64,000 bases of DNA from Advenella kashmirensis W13003 (GCF_000506985.1 NZ_KI650981.1:171122-235121); one strand, 5' to 3'. Positions 33,094 through 42,247 are shown, counted from the stretch's first letter. Numbers and translations are program-made. The notes: generated by a model not told the origin, from the letters alone.

Positions 33094-33975
33094 TCAGGCC
33101 GCCTGTGTGTACAGATTTTCGATCCAATGACCGCTTTGCAGTTCATTCGGTCGTTGTGCGGCACACACAATTGCGTTGTCGGGCCAGAACTCTCGCATCA
33201 CACGCGTGCCTGCAAATATCCCATAGCCGGCACCACAACGAATTTCATCCGCGGCAATAATACTTTCGCCGGCCATGATCGATCCGGTCGCCACGATCGT
33301 GCTGTCTGCCTGAATACCCCAGTCGGCTTTGATATGCATGCCGCTTTTGATTTCACCTCTGGCAATAATGCCTTCCCCTACAGTCAAATTGCCATCGACG
33401 GAAATATTGCCGCCCGCGCGCACGCTTTTACCGCAACGCAGCGTTTCGGCGCAGACAATTTCTTCGCCTGCGACAATGGCGCCGCCAACGTCCATGCCCG
33501 TGGCGCAGGTCAGTGACCAGCCGGCGCGAACATCGCCCTCGCACTGGAAGCAGCCTTGCACGTCGATGCCCCAGCCTGCTTTGATCGACCCTTCGACAAC
33601 GACCTTGCCGCTGCAGCTCAGGTTTCCGTCCACAAACAGATCGCCTTCGATATGAATATCGCCACCGACCCGCACGCTTCCCTGAACATGCAGATCGCCC
33701 GCTACGCGCAGTACGGAGTCACTATGCAGGTTCCCGCCGATGGTCAGGCTGGCTGCGGCTACGACCGCTTCGCTGTCCAGGCTGTCAATGGATTGTCCGT
33801 CCTTGACCGGACCAAACTGATCAACGAGCCAGCAGGCATCGGTGACCCGGCCCTCGGCAAGCAGGGTGTCGATGAGGTACTGATAATCGGCCCCGTCCGG
33901 GGTGTTTTTCAAAAACCAGCGGAAACCGCTGGAGCAGGGCTGTTTTGAGCGTATTGTTTTTTTACTGAGGTCCAT
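33094..33975 (-). CDS. Bactofilin-like repeat protein (polymer-forming, predicted beta-helix)
   Basis: 293 residues. The first 75 are a mixed globular region (FLKNTPDGADYQYLIDTLL). Residues about 75-260 consist of many short strands repeating a pattern such as G-D-I-x-V-x-G-x-L (GGDIHIEGDLFVDGNL, SGKVVVEGSIKAG, GGNISVDGNLTVGEG), the right-handed beta-helix pattern of bactofilins. A Cys-containing subset of strands (QGCFQCEGDV, VCAETLRCGKSV) is unusual. There is no signal peptide, so it is cytoplasmic. Its length and N-domain differ from typical 130-180-residue bactofilins. GAGAG precedes the ATG. It is not obviously operon-linked. Confidence 0.75.
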   Translation of the reverse strand: MDLSKKTIRSKQPCSSGFRWFLKNTPDGADYQYLIDTLLAEGRVTDACWLVDQFGPVKDGQSIDSLDSEAVVAAASLTIGGNLHSDSVLRVAGDLHVQGSVRVGGDIHIEGDLFVDGNLSCSGKVVVEGSIKAGWGIDVQGCFQCEGDVRAGWSLTCATGMDVGGAIVAGEEIVCAETLRCGKSVRAGGNISVDGNLTVGEGIIARGEIKSGMHIKADWGIQADSTIVATGSIMAGESIIAADEIRCGAGYGIFAGTRVMREFWPDNAIVCAAQRPNELQSGHWIENLYTQAA

Positions 33976-34018
33976 TTTTTACTCTCGTCAATATAAGGGG
34001 CGGCATTGGCATTGCGGC

Positions 34019-34543
34019 TCACGAAGCACACAATTGCAGGCGGACATCCAGATCATGAAACCGTTTGTCCCGTTCTGAAATCGGTAGCGGCTCGATGGCT
34101 TCCGGGCTGATTCTGACAATGTTGAATCTCATGCGTCGCCCAAGCGATTTCCAAAGAGCATAGGCCGCAAGTGACTGGCGGGCGCCACTGACCAGAACAA
34201 AGCCGTCGGACAGCACTTTGGTGTACAAGGCGGTGGCAATGCCGCGTCCCTGATAGTTTGTTGCGTAGCGCGAGTGGACACTGCGTACCGTTCCATGCAG
34301 CTTGCGTGATCCTTCGGGAAGAATATCGAAAACGGAATACCCAACCAGACGCTGGCAGCGCGTGTCGATGGCGTAAACACGCTGCTCGCGTGCGATCTTG
34401 CGGACGCGAAACTCGATATCCGGAAACCGCATATCCAGAACGGGCAGCTTCATCAGCGCATGGCGGCCATGGGCCATTCTCGCCTGCAGGGTGGCCAGTT
34501 CCTGGTCGATTTGTTCATTCGCGATGCGAACGTCGAATCTCAT
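34019..34543 (-). CDS. GNAT family N-acetyltransferase
   Basis: 174 residues with the acetyl-CoA-binding motif YQGRGIATALYTKVL near residue 105 and preceding strands RLVGYSVFDIL. This identifies the GNAT fold but not the acceptor. The ATG at 34543 has GGGAGG upstream and overlaps the stop of a small upstream frame by ATGA. An acyl-homoserine lactone synthase was considered, but its invariant Arg/Phe/Trp pattern is not seen. Confidence 0.8.
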   Translation of the reverse strand: MRFDVRIANEQIDQELATLQARMAHGRHALMKLPVLDMRFPDIEFRVRKIAREQRVYAIDTRCQRLVGYSVFDILPEGSRKLHGTVRSVHSRYATNYQGRGIATALYTKVLSDGFVLVSGARQSLAAYALWKSLGRRMRFNIVRISPEAIEPLPISERDKRFHDLDVRLQLCAS

Positions 34544-34716
34544 TGTGAACCTCCCGACGCTCGGTGCTGCTGCATAGAAGCGTGGTTCATTTCGCGGGGC
34601 AAGGTGGATGCATCCGGCAGCACAATGGCGCAGCAAGGCCTGCGACGCAACAAAAGCGCGTCTGTTGTACGTGGCGTTTGTGGTATCAAGCGCAAGAGGT
34701 AATTATTCAGTTCCAT
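34540..34716 (-). CDS. Possible small leader gene before the GNAT gene
   Basis: A 58-codon frame from ATG 34716 (MELNNYLLRLIPQ..., GGAAG five bases upstream) ends in a TGA that overlaps the GNAT ATG. The peptide is basic, with LLLRRRPCC in the middle, and resembles no family I know. The ATGA junction suggests translational coupling; absence of any homology evidence keeps this tentative. Confidence 0.3.
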   Translation of the reverse strand: MELNNYLLRLIPQTPRTTDALLLRRRPCCAIVLPDASTLPREMNHASMQQHRASGGSQ

Positions 34717-35235
34717 TTTCACTTCCATGGCGAGGCATCCGCATGCGATTGCGGTGCGTTTGCCGGACAGTTGTGTACCAGGGAACCCGGACCAGAGAAA
34801 TGTGCTTAAGGGCGCATGCAACGGGCAGGCGCTATAGAATGATCTGGTGGGGGACGTTCTGGGCAGTTAGGCCGTTACGCCGTGCGAAAGGAAGTCGGAC
34901 TGAGGATCAGTTGCCGTGTCGTTCCTGACGCACGGCCAAGAAAAGTACGGCGAACCACCTCAGGAACTGGGGAGCCAGGCGGGCAGTGGGACGAACGGCT
35001 GCGAGTACGCGAGACAGCACAACCCCTCGGGCAGAATCCCGATAGCGATCGTGTCGTGCGAATGCAGAAGCGTTCATGAAAAAGAATGATATTGAAGATG
35101 CCGCCCATTGTATCACAAATGTGCTATTTTTCCAGCGTATTCAATGAGATACGGAAAATGGCAGCATGCAAATGAGCTGCGGTGCCCGTCAACGGTGCCT
35201 GCGGGTTCGCCTGCTCGTCCACTTGGGCCCGCGCT
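34717..35235. other. Gene-free stretch with strong potential RNA structure
   Basis: 519 bases with no convincing protein gene. At 34879-34936 GCCGTGCG pairs with CGCACGGC, inside it AGGAA pairs with TTCCT, and at the centre ACTGA-GGA-TCAGT forms a perfect hairpin. A second hairpin TCGGG/CCCGA lies near 35027-35043. TATAGAAT at about 34834 (plus) and GATACAAT near 35106 (minus) resemble -10 boxes. It could encode a structured RNA on one strand or be a decayed element. It does not match RNase P, tmRNA or 6S RNA hallmarks. Confidence 0.4.
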
Positions 35236-35877
35236 TTAGTTTGGCCGCAGGCCGTTAAAGATCAGTTTAAGACCAAAGCATGTCAGTACAACACCCACCA
35301 GTTGCTCCAGGCTGGACTGCACGCGCATGAAACCACGCCGCACCAACGGACGGGAGAACGCAAGCGCAACGATGGATCGCCACAAGAGCGACGTTAGGAA
35401 AATGCCAAGCCAGATGGCCAGTTTTGTAGAAGAGGGCGTATCGGGTGTAATGGTGACAGAGAAAATGCTCACGAAAAACAACACGGTCTGGGCATTGGCC
35501 AGGTCGGTGATCATGCCCCGACGAAAATGTGCTTTGGTATAAGGCGCAGCAGAAGGGGGCGACGCTGTACCCAGGACGGCTTTGGTCCGGCCCCTGGCCT
35601 GGCGAAATAGTGTCAGACCATACCAGATCAGATAGGCGCCCCCCAGTATCTGAATGGCAGAGAACACCGTGTGGCTGGTGGAAATTACGGTGGCCATGCC
35701 CAACAGGCCGAGGGCGGCGTAAATGGCGTCACCGGTCGCAACACCGGCACCCGCAGCCAGCCCCGCCGCCTTGCCCTGCGACAGGCTGGTCTGGACAATC
35801 AGAAACAGATTGGGGCCCGGGCTCAGAAAAGTCAGCGCAAAAAGGCCGATGGCGGCAGCAACAGCATGGTATGACAT
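35236..35877 (-). CDS. LysE/RhtB family exporter
   Basis: 213-residue inner-membrane protein with about six hydrophobic segments. The opening IGLFALTFLSPGPNLFLIVQTSLSQG with the Pro-Gly-Pro motif and GVATGDAIYAALGLLG are the RhtB/LysE signatures of amino-acid exporters. The middle loop (QARGRTKAVLGTASPP) and LANAQTVLFFVSIF also fit. The substrate, probably an amino acid or derivative, is not evident. It lies alone, before a convergent-free gap. Confidence 0.9.
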   Translation of the reverse strand: MSYHAVAAAIGLFALTFLSPGPNLFLIVQTSLSQGKAAGLAAGAGVATGDAIYAALGLLGMATVISTSHTVFSAIQILGGAYLIWYGLTLFRQARGRTKAVLGTASPPSAAPYTKAHFRRGMITDLANAQTVLFFVSIFSVTITPDTPSSTKLAIWLGIFLTSLLWRSIVALAFSRPLVRRGFMRVQSSLEQLVGVVLTCFGLKLIFNGLRPN

Positions 35878-35967
35878 TTGAATAATCCGGAAAAAGAGTT
35901 TGCAACGCTTGTGCTGTTTACTATAACGCGGGATTGGCTGCCGACGCCGGTGTCAGCGCCGATCTGC

Positions 35968-36813
35968 TCACGATTGTTCCTGCGTCACGGCCTCGGTCAG
36001 CCCGCAGCGGATCAGAAACGTCTGGATGCTGTTCAGGGTGCGCTGTTCGTCTTCCCGGTAGGGGACATGACCAATCCCACTCAGAATATCGGCGGTACCG
36101 GTGTTGCCGGCAATCACCCGGGCGTGTTCCGTTGAACCGTAGGGGTCGCTATCGCCATGAATGGCCAGTATCGGACACTGCACGCCTGGCAACTGGTCGC
36201 GGGCATGCCAGGTGGAGAAGGCCTGGGAAAGCCAGGTGTCGGTCCAGGCGTCGACTACCCAGCGGCTTTTCTGACCGTGGTATTTATCGAGTCGGGACAG
36301 GTTTTCCGGGTCGGCGAAGTCTATTTTCGCCTGTCGGATGCCATTGAGCGTGTGCTCTTCGACGAATACCTGTGCGCCCATGGTGATCAGCGCCTTGCAG
36401 CGGTCCGCATAGCGGGCTGCGGCCTCGACTGCCATCGCGCCGCCCACGCTGTGCCCGCAAGCGATGAAATCACCGATTTGCAATGCGTCGAGTACCTGCG
36501 GAAATATCTGTTCAATTTCCTGGGCAATAAAATCGGCCGACAATACGCCGGGATGTGGGTCCGAGCGGCCGAAGCCCAGACGGTCATAGGCAATCACGGG
36601 CTGCCCGGTGAGGCGCAGCAGGTTCTCTGGAAACTGGCGCCACAGCGGCACGCAGCCAAGCGAGTCATGTATCAGGATGATGGGAACGCGAGCAGGACCG
36701 ACTGATGGTTCCCAGTCCCAGGATTGCGCAAACAGGCGTCCCTGTTCGGTGGATATTTCATGCGTGGTTATTGTTGTTTGTGTCGCTTGTGTCTCGTTCA
36801 TGGCCTGCGTCAT
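35968..36813 (-). CDS. Alpha/beta-hydrolase fold protein
   Basis: 281 residues without signal peptide. A complete triad is visible: Ser in the elbow CGHSVGGAMAVEAA, an acid in LAIHGDSDPYGS and His in LSGIGHVPYREDE. Opening segments IILIHDSLGCVPLWRQ and YDRLGFGRSDPHPG place it with haloperoxidase/ester-hydrolase-type enzymes. The start may be Met 1 or Met 5 (36801), neither with a good ribosome-binding site. Substrate unknown. It contrasts with the hydrolase-like protein at 31341, which lacks the Ser. Confidence 0.88.
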   Translation of the reverse strand: MTQAMNETQATQTTITTHEISTEQGRLFAQSWDWEPSVGPARVPIILIHDSLGCVPLWRQFPENLLRLTGQPVIAYDRLGFGRSDPHPGVLSADFIAQEIEQIFPQVLDALQIGDFIACGHSVGGAMAVEAAARYADRCKALITMGAQVFVEEHTLNGIRQAKIDFADPENLSRLDKYHGQKSRWVVDAWTDTWLSQAFSTWHARDQLPGVQCPILAIHGDSDPYGSTEHARVIAGNTGTADILSGIGHVPYREDEQRTLNSIQTFLIRCGLTEAVTQEQS

Positions 36814-37098
36814 TGCTATCAGTTAAGAGGGGGCTCATACGGATTCCGGCACCCCGTTTGTCTCTGATTATTATAGGGGGTTCACGTCATTTTGCCCCTG
36901 AATTCACTCTGGGTGCTTAATTATGCCGGCCGGGGCAGTGTGGCGTCGTGTGAAACCGGGAATCCATTTGCCGCTAATTTTTATAGATAAAACAAAAAAT
37001 AATTTTGCTTTCATTCGTCCTTTTCTCTGCATACTGGTCGCTTCGCAAGCCGGCAGGGCAGGGGCTTGCGAGCTCATATAATAACGGGAGACACGATT

Positions 37099-38103
37099 AT
37101 GTTTCAGAAGCAATTTTCTTCTCGCACGACTGCCGCACTTTGCTGCTTGCTCTTAGGCAGTGTCCTGACTATTTCCCCCTTTGCAGACGCGCGCGCCGAT
37201 CCCTATCCAGACAAGCCGATCCGCCTGATCATACCCTATCCTCCGGGCGGTGCCACAGATGTGATTGGCCGTATTGTCGGGAAAAACCTGAGTGAGCAGA
37301 TAGGCGGCCAGGTTGTCATTGAAAACCGAGGCGGGGCGGGTGGCAATATCGGTGCCGCCGAGGTCGCCAAAGCCCGCCCCGATGGTTACACCCTGCTGAT
37401 GGGCGCATTGACATCACACTCGGTCATGTCCATTCTGGAAAAAGGCAGTCTGACCTACGATTTGCAGAAAGACCTGACACCGGCAGGCATTGTCGGTTCC
37501 GTCCCGTTGGTCGCTGTGGTCAACCCATCGCTGAAAGTTTCTACCCTGAAAGAGCTCGCCGACAATGCGAGCAAGAACCCCGGCAAACTCAATTTTGCCT
37601 CTTCGGGGGCAGGTGCGCCGCAACGCATGGCGATGGAACTGTTCAAGCAAATTGCAGATGTGAATATTGTTCATGTCGCGTATCGCGGCAGCGGCCCGGC
37701 CATGACCGACCTGGTCGGCGGGCAGGTTCAGGTCATGACCGAAACCGTGCCGGCCGCGATCAGTTTTATCAAGTCAGGTCAGTTGCGACCGCTGGCCGTA
37801 CTGACACCGGAGCGTATTTCCATGTTGCCTGATATTCCGACAGCCAAAGAGCAGGGTTATGACAATTACAATGTCAGTTCGCTGTTCGGTGTGATGGCGC
37901 CAACGGGAACGCCGCAAGAGGTGCTGAACAAACTGAATGCTGCATTGACCGAGGGGCTGAACAAGGATGACGTGAAAAAACAATTGCTGGAGCAGGGGGT
38001 CTATGCCGCTCCGCTGACCATTGATGCGTCCCGGGACCGCCTGGCTGCCGAGATCGAGCTGTGGGAAAAGGTCATCAAGGCAGGCAACATTACCACCCGT
38101 TAA
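37099..38103 (+). CDS. Bug/TctC family binding protein
   Basis: 334-residue periplasmic binding protein. The signal core TAALCCLLLGSVLTI ends near ADARAD, followed by YPDKPIRLIIPYPPGGATDV, RPDGYTLLMGALTS, FASSGAGAPQRMAMELF and HVAYRGSGPAMTDLVGG. The ATG at 37099 has GGGAG nine bases upstream; a frame from 37066 lacks one. An IlvD/Edd dehydratase gene follows 21 bases later, so the ligand is probably the sugar acid or dihydroxy acid that enzyme dehydrates. Confidence 0.92.
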   Translation: MFQKQFSSRTTAALCCLLLGSVLTISPFADARADPYPDKPIRLIIPYPPGGATDVIGRIVGKNLSEQIGGQVVIENRGGAGGNIGAAEVAKARPDGYTLLMGALTSHSVMSILEKGSLTYDLQKDLTPAGIVGSVPLVAVVNPSLKVSTLKELADNASKNPGKLNFASSGAGAPQRMAMELFKQIADVNIVHVAYRGSGPAMTDLVGGQVQVMTETVPAAISFIKSGQLRPLAVLTPERISMLPDIPTAKEQGYDNYNVSSLFGVMAPTGTPQEVLNKLNAALTEGLNKDDVKKQLLEQGVYAAPLTIDASRDRLAAEIELWEKVIKAGNITTR

Positions 38104-38124
38104 TCACAAATGAGGTAGAGCAAT

Positions 38125-39870
38125 ATGTCAAAACCCAATCGGCCGGATGACAAGGCAGAAGCGACAGGATTGAAAAAAGGCCTGACCAGCTATGGAGATA
38201 ATGAGTTTTCACTGTTTTTGAGAAAGGCGTTCATCAAGGGAGCAGGCTATTCCGATGCGGCGCTGACCCGTCCCGTGATCGGCATTGCCAATACCGGCAG
38301 CGCCTACAACCCTTGTCACGGCAATATGCCGCAACTGCTGGAAGCGGTCAAGCGCGGCATTATGCTGGCCGGCGGGTTGCCGCTGGACTTTCCCACTATT
38401 TCCATTCACGAAAGTTTCGCTTATCCGACGAGCATGTATTTGCGCAATCTGATGTCAATGGATACCGAGGAAATGATCCGAGCCCAGCCCATGGATGCCA
38501 TTGTCCTGATTGGTGGTTGCGACAAAACGGTGCCTGCCCAGCTGATGGGCGCCGCTTCTGCCAATATCCCGACGATCCAGTTGGTGACCGGCTCCATGTT
38601 GACGGGTTCCCACCGCTCCGAACGCGTGGGCGCCTGTACGGATTGTCGTCGGTACTGGGGAAAATTTCGCGCCGAAGAAATCGACAGCAAGGAAGTGGCC
38701 GATGTGAATAATCAGCTGGTGGCCAGTGTCGGTACCTGCTCGGTAATGGGAACGGCCAGCACCATGGCATGTCTGACCGAAGCCCTGGGTATGAGCCTGC
38801 CAGGTGCGGCCACGCCGCCTGCAGTGACATCGGATCGCATGCGCATCGCGGAGCTGACCGGTGCCCAGGCGGTACAAATGGCGCATGACCGGCTCACCAT
38901 TGACCGGATTCTGACTCCTGATGCCTTCGAAAATGCCATGCGGGTGTTGCTGGCGATCGGCGGCTCAACCAATGGCATCGTGCATTTGGCCGCGATTGCA
39001 GGGCGTGTCGGATTGAATATCGACTTGCAGTCACTCGATCGTATGGGTCGCGACACCCCCGTACTACTGGATCTGAAACCCTCGGGCCAACACTATATGG
39101 AGGACTTTCACAAGGCAGGGGGCATGGCTACGCTGCTGCGCGAATTAAAGCCATTACTCAGGCTGGATGCGATGACGGTCACCGGTCGCACGCTGGGCGA
39201 AGAGATCGAGCTTGCGGGACCGGGATTTGCCCAGAGCGTGGTCAGAAGCGCAGACGATCCGATTTATCCGCAAGGCGGGATCGCGGTCTTGCAAGGCAAT
39301 CTGGCGCCCGGCGGTGCCATTATCAAACAGTCCTCGGCGGATGCCTCGCTCATGGAGCACGAAGGGCGGGCCGTGGTGTTTGAAAACGCAGCCGATCTGG
39401 CGCAGCGCATTGATGCGGATGACTTGGATGTCAAGGCCGATGATATTCTGGTTTTGAAAAATATCGGACCCAAAGGCGCGCCGGGCATGCCCGAGGCGGG
39501 ATATATTCCCATCCCCAGAAAGCTCGCCGTGCAGGGCGTCAAAGATATTGTGCGCATTTCTGATGGCCGCATGAGCGGAACTGCCTTCGGCACGATTGTG
39601 TTGCACGTCACGCCCGAATCGGCTATTGGCGGGCCGCTGGCGTATGTGGAGAATGGCGATCGAATCCGGCTCAGTGTGAGCAAGCGCGAGATTGCCCTGC
39701 TTGTATCCGAAGCGGAACTGGCACAACGACGAGCGGCCGCACCCATGGTGGCGCCGACCGCCGAACGCGGTTACCAGAAACTGTTTCTGGATACGGTCAC
39801 ACAGGCCGATCAGGGCGTGGACTTTGACTTTTTGCGGGCAACGCAGACCCGTGGGACCATACCGCGCTAG
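38125..39870 (+). CDS. IlvD/Edd family dehydratase
   Basis: 581-residue iron-sulfur dehydratase. Cluster-associated cysteines are in IGGCDKTVPAQ, GACTDCRRYWG and GTCSVMGTASTMAC. Family motifs GSTNGIVHLAAIAGR, GHTG-like MSGTAFGTIVLHVTPES, and the C-terminal ISDGRMSGT are present. The family covers dihydroxy-acid dehydratase (branched-chain synthesis) and aldonate dehydratases. The partner Bug protein and absence of branched-chain genes favour an aldonate or similar dihydroxy acid as substrate, yielding a 2-keto-3-deoxy acid. GAGGTAGAG stands before the ATG. Confidence 0.88.
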   Translation: MSKPNRPDDKAEATGLKKGLTSYGDNEFSLFLRKAFIKGAGYSDAALTRPVIGIANTGSAYNPCHGNMPQLLEAVKRGIMLAGGLPLDFPTISIHESFAYPTSMYLRNLMSMDTEEMIRAQPMDAIVLIGGCDKTVPAQLMGAASANIPTIQLVTGSMLTGSHRSERVGACTDCRRYWGKFRAEEIDSKEVADVNNQLVASVGTCSVMGTASTMACLTEALGMSLPGAATPPAVTSDRMRIAELTGAQAVQMAHDRLTIDRILTPDAFENAMRVLLAIGGSTNGIVHLAAIAGRVGLNIDLQSLDRMGRDTPVLLDLKPSGQHYMEDFHKAGGMATLLRELKPLLRLDAMTVTGRTLGEEIELAGPGFAQSVVRSADDPIYPQGGIAVLQGNLAPGGAIIKQSSADASLMEHEGRAVVFENAADLAQRIDADDLDVKADDILVLKNIGPKGAPGMPEAGYIPIPRKLAVQGVKDIVRISDGRMSGTAFGTIVLHVTPESAIGGPLAYVENGDRIRLSVSKREIALLVSEAELAQRRAAAPMVAPTAERGYQKLFLDTVTQADQGVDFDFLRATQTRGTIPR

Positions 39871-39971
39871 CGCCGTCCGCTGGTCACTGACAGCATGACC
39901 GGATGCTGGTGTGGCTCAGCCATCGCAGCAGACGCCGCAGGTCACGGCAGGCATCGGCTCGGGTCTGCGCC

Positions 39972-40847
39972 TTATGGCGGCGTTTCGAATACCGCGCGGG
40001 CCTGCTCGTAGATACAGGCAGCCAGGGTTGCATGGTGGCCGTGTTGATTCCAGATCAAGCCGTTGCGGCGCACCGGCGCTCTTTCGGGCAGGGGTATTTG
40101 GACGATATTGAGCGACTGCCACATGGCGGACCAGTCCGGCAGCAGCGACACGCCCAGTCCTTCATGCACCAGGACTGCAATCGAGGCCAGGCTGTTGATT
40201 TCCAGGCGCTGTCTGGGGTGCAGTCCCTGGTCGCGCAGATAGCGGTCGGCCAGCTGCCCACCATAAACGCTGCGGTCATAACGGATAAAGGGTTCGCTGA
40301 GCAGGATCTCGTGTGCTTCTCGGCCCTTTAAATGCGCCGGCGCGATCACCAGCAGGGGTTCCTCCATGAATTTTTGCCAGATGCAGTGCTTGGCCACGGC
40401 AAATTGCGGTTCGACCACGATGGCCGCATCCAGGTCACCCGTCGCTACCTTTCGGCACAGTTCGATGGAGGCATCGGGCGTGACAAACAACGACGCGTCC
40501 GGGTGCAGACGATAGACGCGTTTGAGAATAGGCGGCAGGACATTGGTCAGGGCCGAGGCAAAACAGCCCAGGCGAAACTCGCCCTGACTATTGCTGTCAA
40601 TCGCCGTGGCGCGCATGTCCCGAACCTGCCTGACGACCGAGCGTGTACTGTCCAGTATTCGCATGCCGCTTTCAGTCGGTTTGACTGATCGGCCCGAACG
40701 TTTGACCAGTGCCACACCCATATCGTCTTCCAGCGCCTTGATGCGCGCCGCGACGGCAGCGGAAGTCAGATCCAGCCGCCTGGCGGCCTCGGCGAAAGAG
40801 CCGGCCTCTACAACCGTAATGAAACTGTGCAGATAGTTGATGTCCAT
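39972..40847 (-). CDS. LysR family transcriptional regulator
   Basis: 291-residue LysR-type regulator with HTH MDINYLHSFITVVEAGSF, FAEAARRLDLTSAAVAARIKALE and an effector domain from FRLGCFASALTNVLPP. GGAGGAAAG lies seven bases before the ATG at 40847, and that ATG shares one base with the stop of the PfpI-like gene. The two are therefore one minus-strand unit. Its C-terminus faces the end of the IlvD/Edd gene, so it could also control that operon, although it is not divergent from it. Confidence 0.9.
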   Translation of the reverse strand: MDINYLHSFITVVEAGSFAEAARRLDLTSAAVAARIKALEDDMGVALVKRSGRSVKPTESGMRILDSTRSVVRQVRDMRATAIDSNSQGEFRLGCFASALTNVLPPILKRVYRLHPDASLFVTPDASIELCRKVATGDLDAAIVVEPQFAVAKHCIWQKFMEEPLLVIAPAHLKGREAHEILLSEPFIRYDRSVYGGQLADRYLRDQGLHPRQRLEINSLASIAVLVHEGLGVSLLPDWSAMWQSLNIVQIPLPERAPVRRNGLIWNQHGHHATLAACIYEQARAVFETPP

Positions 40848-41995
40848 CAGCGTGCTTTCCTCCAGGGGTATTCCAGTTGCATGGCCACGACTTGTGCTGT
40901 CGGCGCGCCGTAACGGGCAGCGATCGCCTCAAGTGTCTGCTTCAATGTGTCTGCCGGATGCGTCATATCCACGGACGGCAGGGCGCCATTGTTATCCTGC
41001 TGGTCACCGGTCTGATCGGCAAGCAACGGCATGCCGTTGCCGGACACGACCGGGTTGCCGTTGATGCTGCGGGTGGTCACGCGGGAGAGGTACGTGCGTG
41101 ACCAGGCGTCGGCGACCAGGGCCAGTGCCGCTTCGTTCACGCCGGGTTGCAGTTGCAGGGTAAATTGTTCCTTGCGCCAGAAGGACATCGTATTTTTCAT
41201 GACGGTCAGCGCAAAGGGGCGGGTCAGTTGAAATGCCTGGCTGTCGTGTCCGGCATGCCACTGCGCGACCCCCAGGCTTTCACCCGCTTGTTGCGCTTTA
41301 TCGCGGCCAGCAATGGCTTCGATCAGCGTGAGCATCATGGGAATAGATGCGGTAATGCCCGTTGTGGTGGCAACGCCGTCATCGACGACCCACCGCCTGT
41401 CGGGCACATAGCGGATGTTTTTGTAATCGCGCAACAAGGTTTTCAGATAGTACCAGTGGGTAGTGGCGCGTCTGTTCTCCAGCAGGCCGGCGCCGGCCAG
41501 TACTTTTGCGCCCGCGCAGATCCCGATGATGATGGCTCCTTTTTCTCTCTGGCTTCGCAGCCAGGCAAGGACAGTGGGATCATCATCCCGGCTCATGGCG
41601 GGTACGATGACGTAGTCCGCTCCTTGTGGGTTGCGCTGGTCAAACTGCGCCACCGTTGCCTGCGCCCGTACCGTGAGCGCCGGATACAGCCGAACCGGTC
41701 CGTCTCCGGTGGACAGTGTGACGACATCGGCGACATCGGCGTTTCTGAGTACACCGTAAGGCACGAGGTAGTCTGTGGTCTCGGTGGCATCGTTAATACC
41801 GACAATCGCAATCAGCGGACGTTTTCGCTTCGGTGGTTTCAGCGCGTGGAGCACGGATGTATACTCGCCGTCCGCGACGGGCACCGGACCGGTGCGATGG
41901 GTGGGCGAGGGCAGGGACAGGAACCAGATCACGCCTGCGAGCAGTGCCAGGGCACCAATACCCGTAAGGGCGAGCAAAAGAATACGGCATGTCAT
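40847..41995 (-). CDS. Membrane-anchored DJ-1/PfpI-type protein
   Basis: 382 residues. One N-terminal membrane helix (ILLLALTGIGALALLAGVIWFLSL) is followed by a DJ-1/PfpI domain: LIAIVGINDATETTDYLVPYGVL, YVIVPAMSRDD and the nucleophile elbow IIIGICAGAKVLAGAGLL with Cys, then RRATTHWYYL. The C-terminal part (PADTLKQTLEAIAARYGAP) is not an AraC HTH, unlike GlxA regulators. GAGGTGAT stands seven bases before the ATG at 41995. It is cotranscribed with the LysR gene. A periplasm-facing amidase or glyoxalase-like activity is possible but not shown. Confidence 0.8.
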   Translation of the reverse strand: MTCRILLLALTGIGALALLAGVIWFLSLPSPTHRTGPVPVADGEYTSVLHALKPPKRKRPLIAIVGINDATETTDYLVPYGVLRNADVADVVTLSTGDGPVRLYPALTVRAQATVAQFDQRNPQGADYVIVPAMSRDDDPTVLAWLRSQREKGAIIIGICAGAKVLAGAGLLENRRATTHWYYLKTLLRDYKNIRYVPDRRWVVDDGVATTTGITASIPMMLTLIEAIAGRDKAQQAGESLGVAQWHAGHDSQAFQLTRPFALTVMKNTMSFWRKEQFTLQLQPGVNEAALALVADAWSRTYLSRVTTRSINGNPVVSGNGMPLLADQTGDQQDNNGALPSVDMTHPADTLKQTLEAIAARYGAPTAQVVAMQLEYPWRKAR

Positions 41996-42247
41996 GAAAA
42001 TCACCTCTCTTCGGAAGCGTGCTGCCTGAGTCAAAACACGGATAAATGTAGTTAATATCGCCAGCCAGGAGGGCGACTTCATTTTTTTTGCATTAATTGG
42101 GTTTTTATTGCAAAAAATTAATATACATCAATGCAATCGTGTTGGCTCTGGTCTACTATTTGTCTCGGCCTTTAATCTCCGGTCAGACGCAGATCCCATA
42201 CGCAGCAAGCACGTCTGGCCACACGGGGGTTAAAGGCTCTTTTTTAT

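Noticed and set aside
34019-34543. Acyl-homoserine lactone synthase
   Set aside because: Only the general GNAT acetyl-CoA loop is seen; LuxI hallmark residues and a LuxR partner are absent.
34845-35090. RNase P RNA, tmRNA or 6S RNA
   Set aside because: None of the conserved blocks (such as the GAGGAAAGTCCGG region of RNase P) is present, and the stems do not match these folds.
38125-39870. Branched-chain amino-acid synthesis ilvD
   Set aside because: The family is right, but the direct partner is a Bug uptake protein and no ilv genes are near, so a catabolic aldonate-type dehydratase is preferred.
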